A stretch of 6,947 bases of DNA from an uncultured Desulfobacterales bacterium (GTDB lineage: Bacteria; Desulfobacterota; Desulfobacteria; Desulfobacterales; UBA11574), in NCBI GenBank assembly GCA_937925895.1, contig CALANC010000089.1, forward strand, positions 1 through 6,947, in the 5' to 3' direction. Made by a program: the position numbers and the translations under genes. Of this stretch, positions 6,359-6,947 are shown piece after piece; positions within the stretch are counted from its first letter, which is position 1; each line of letters begins with the position of its first letter. The notes under the pieces were generated by a model. That model had not been told where the DNA came from. It did no database searches and saw only the letters and a program-made list of their open reading frames with translations.

Positions 6359-6947
6359 ATGTTGTCAGCCAAAAACAAACTGCCGCCAAAACCCAGGATC
6401 GTGTTAAACCAACACATACAAAAACACTTCCTCGAAGATATCCTCAACAACCAGACCGTTCCCGAGTTTGCAAAAAACAGGGGCCTTTCTTACACACTGG
6501 TCTATAACCTGGCACACGGGAGGATCAAGTCCCTTTCGTCAAGGAACTTCAGGACTATATTTAGAGAAGAACCGCCCCTCCAAAAACCCGAAAGAGTGGA
6601 CGGAACATACTTCAGGGCGATGGTCGCCTTATGGATATTTTTAAACAATAAAACTACTAAATCGGACCTTTACCTTGAATTCTACGGGGAAAATGATCCT
6701 AAAAAAATTGATTACAGAATATTTAACGGTCAAACCCGAACGGTTGAGTTCCGGCTTGAGCAAATAATGGAAAAAAAATTCTTTGACAATGGCCTCGACC
6801 GCGAGACTCTTAAAATGTGGATACAAGAATATACCCAATTCCAACCTGAAAACCGAATTTCTTATGACGTTATCCGGCCGGTGCTTCTTTTTCTGAAAAA
6901 AGCCTTGAACGTCAATCCCACCTTAATTTTGAACCAATGGTTCGATC
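6359..6947 (+). CDS. Unrecognised protein with helix-turn-helix-like N-terminus, cut by the window edge
   Basis: The frame is open from ATG 6359 to the last base: 196 complete codons and no stop. I cannot assign it to a named family. Residues about 33-68 look like a Cro/C1-type helix-turn-helix: TVPEFAKNRGLS, then YTLVYNLAHGRIKSLSSRNF, the pattern of helix, turn and recognition helix seen in small repressors. A basic, Pro-rich head (KNKLPPKPR) precedes it. Residues 79-108 are RVDGTYFRAMVALWIFLNN followed by a KSDLY segment, and the remainder is charged, probably helical and soluble, with no membrane span. A DNA-binding role is inferred from the N-terminus alone. The strong ribosome binding site, the promoter candidate about 190 nt upstream and protein-like composition support a real gene. 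The reading frame on the opposite strand at 6641-6844 is a shadow of it. Confidence 0.72.
   Translation, partial: MLSAKNKLPPKPRIVLNQHIQKHFLEDILNNQTVPEFAKNRGLSYTLVYNLAHGRIKSLSSRNFRTIFREEPPLQKPERVDGTYFRAMVALWIFLNNKTTKSDLYLEFYGENDPKKIDYRIFNGQTRTVEFRLEQIMEKKFFDNGLDRETLKMWIQEYTQFQPENRISYDVIRPVLLFLKKALNVNPTLILNQWFD

Noticed and set aside
6172..6507. Plus-strand open frame of 111 codons starting with TTG
   Set aside because: It has no ribosome binding site and low-complexity Lys/Thr/Gln content. Its end overlaps, in another frame, the gene at 6359 that has a strong ribosome binding site.

Overview
The window looks like chromosome from a Gram-negative bacterium. The style of the proteins suggests a Desulfobacterota (deltaproteobacterial) relative. 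That placement is an impression from protein character, since no rRNA or other phylogenetic marker lies here. The two transporter genes have moderate GC. The PilZ gene, the intergenic regions and the right-edge gene are visibly richer in A+T.

Layout, left to right: (1) a minus-strand gene for a small PilZ-domain protein (66-560), with a plausible promoter of its own at 626-654; (2) a large minus-strand gene (777-3332) for a cation-chloride cotransporter-like SLC12/APC permease with a soluble C-terminal domain and an Ala/Glu/Lys-rich helical tail; (3) a divergent promoter region (3333-3563) holding an imperfect inverted repeat; (4) a plus-strand gene (3564-5930) for an SLC13/DASS-type permease whose two membrane halves are separated by four consecutive RCK_C (TrkA_C)-like domains; (5) a gene-free stretch (5931-6358) with several inverted repeats, a good sigma70-type promoter candidate and a leader that can fold in two ways; (6) a plus-strand gene with a helix-turn-helix-like N-terminus, starting at ATG 6359 behind a strong ribosome binding site and running off the right edge.

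The central pair are divergently transcribed secondary ion transporters sharing a 231-bp regulatory region. One resembles Na/K/Cl cotransporters. The other is a Na-coupled-anion-type carrier carrying the ligand-sensing domains used by K+ channels and transporters. A joint role in ion or osmotic homeostasis, or Na-coupled anion uptake, is a reasonable inference but is not shown by the sequence. The PilZ gene points to c-di-GMP signalling but appears transcriptionally separate.

I see no CRISPR array, tRNA, rRNA, complete insertion sequence or defence cassette. No clearly new system is demonstrable. The most unusual points are the four-fold RCK_C array with a changed second substrate-loop motif in the SLC13 protein, the apparently intact Na/K-site residues and helical tail in the SLC12 protein, and the structured leader in front of the unrecognised right-edge gene.
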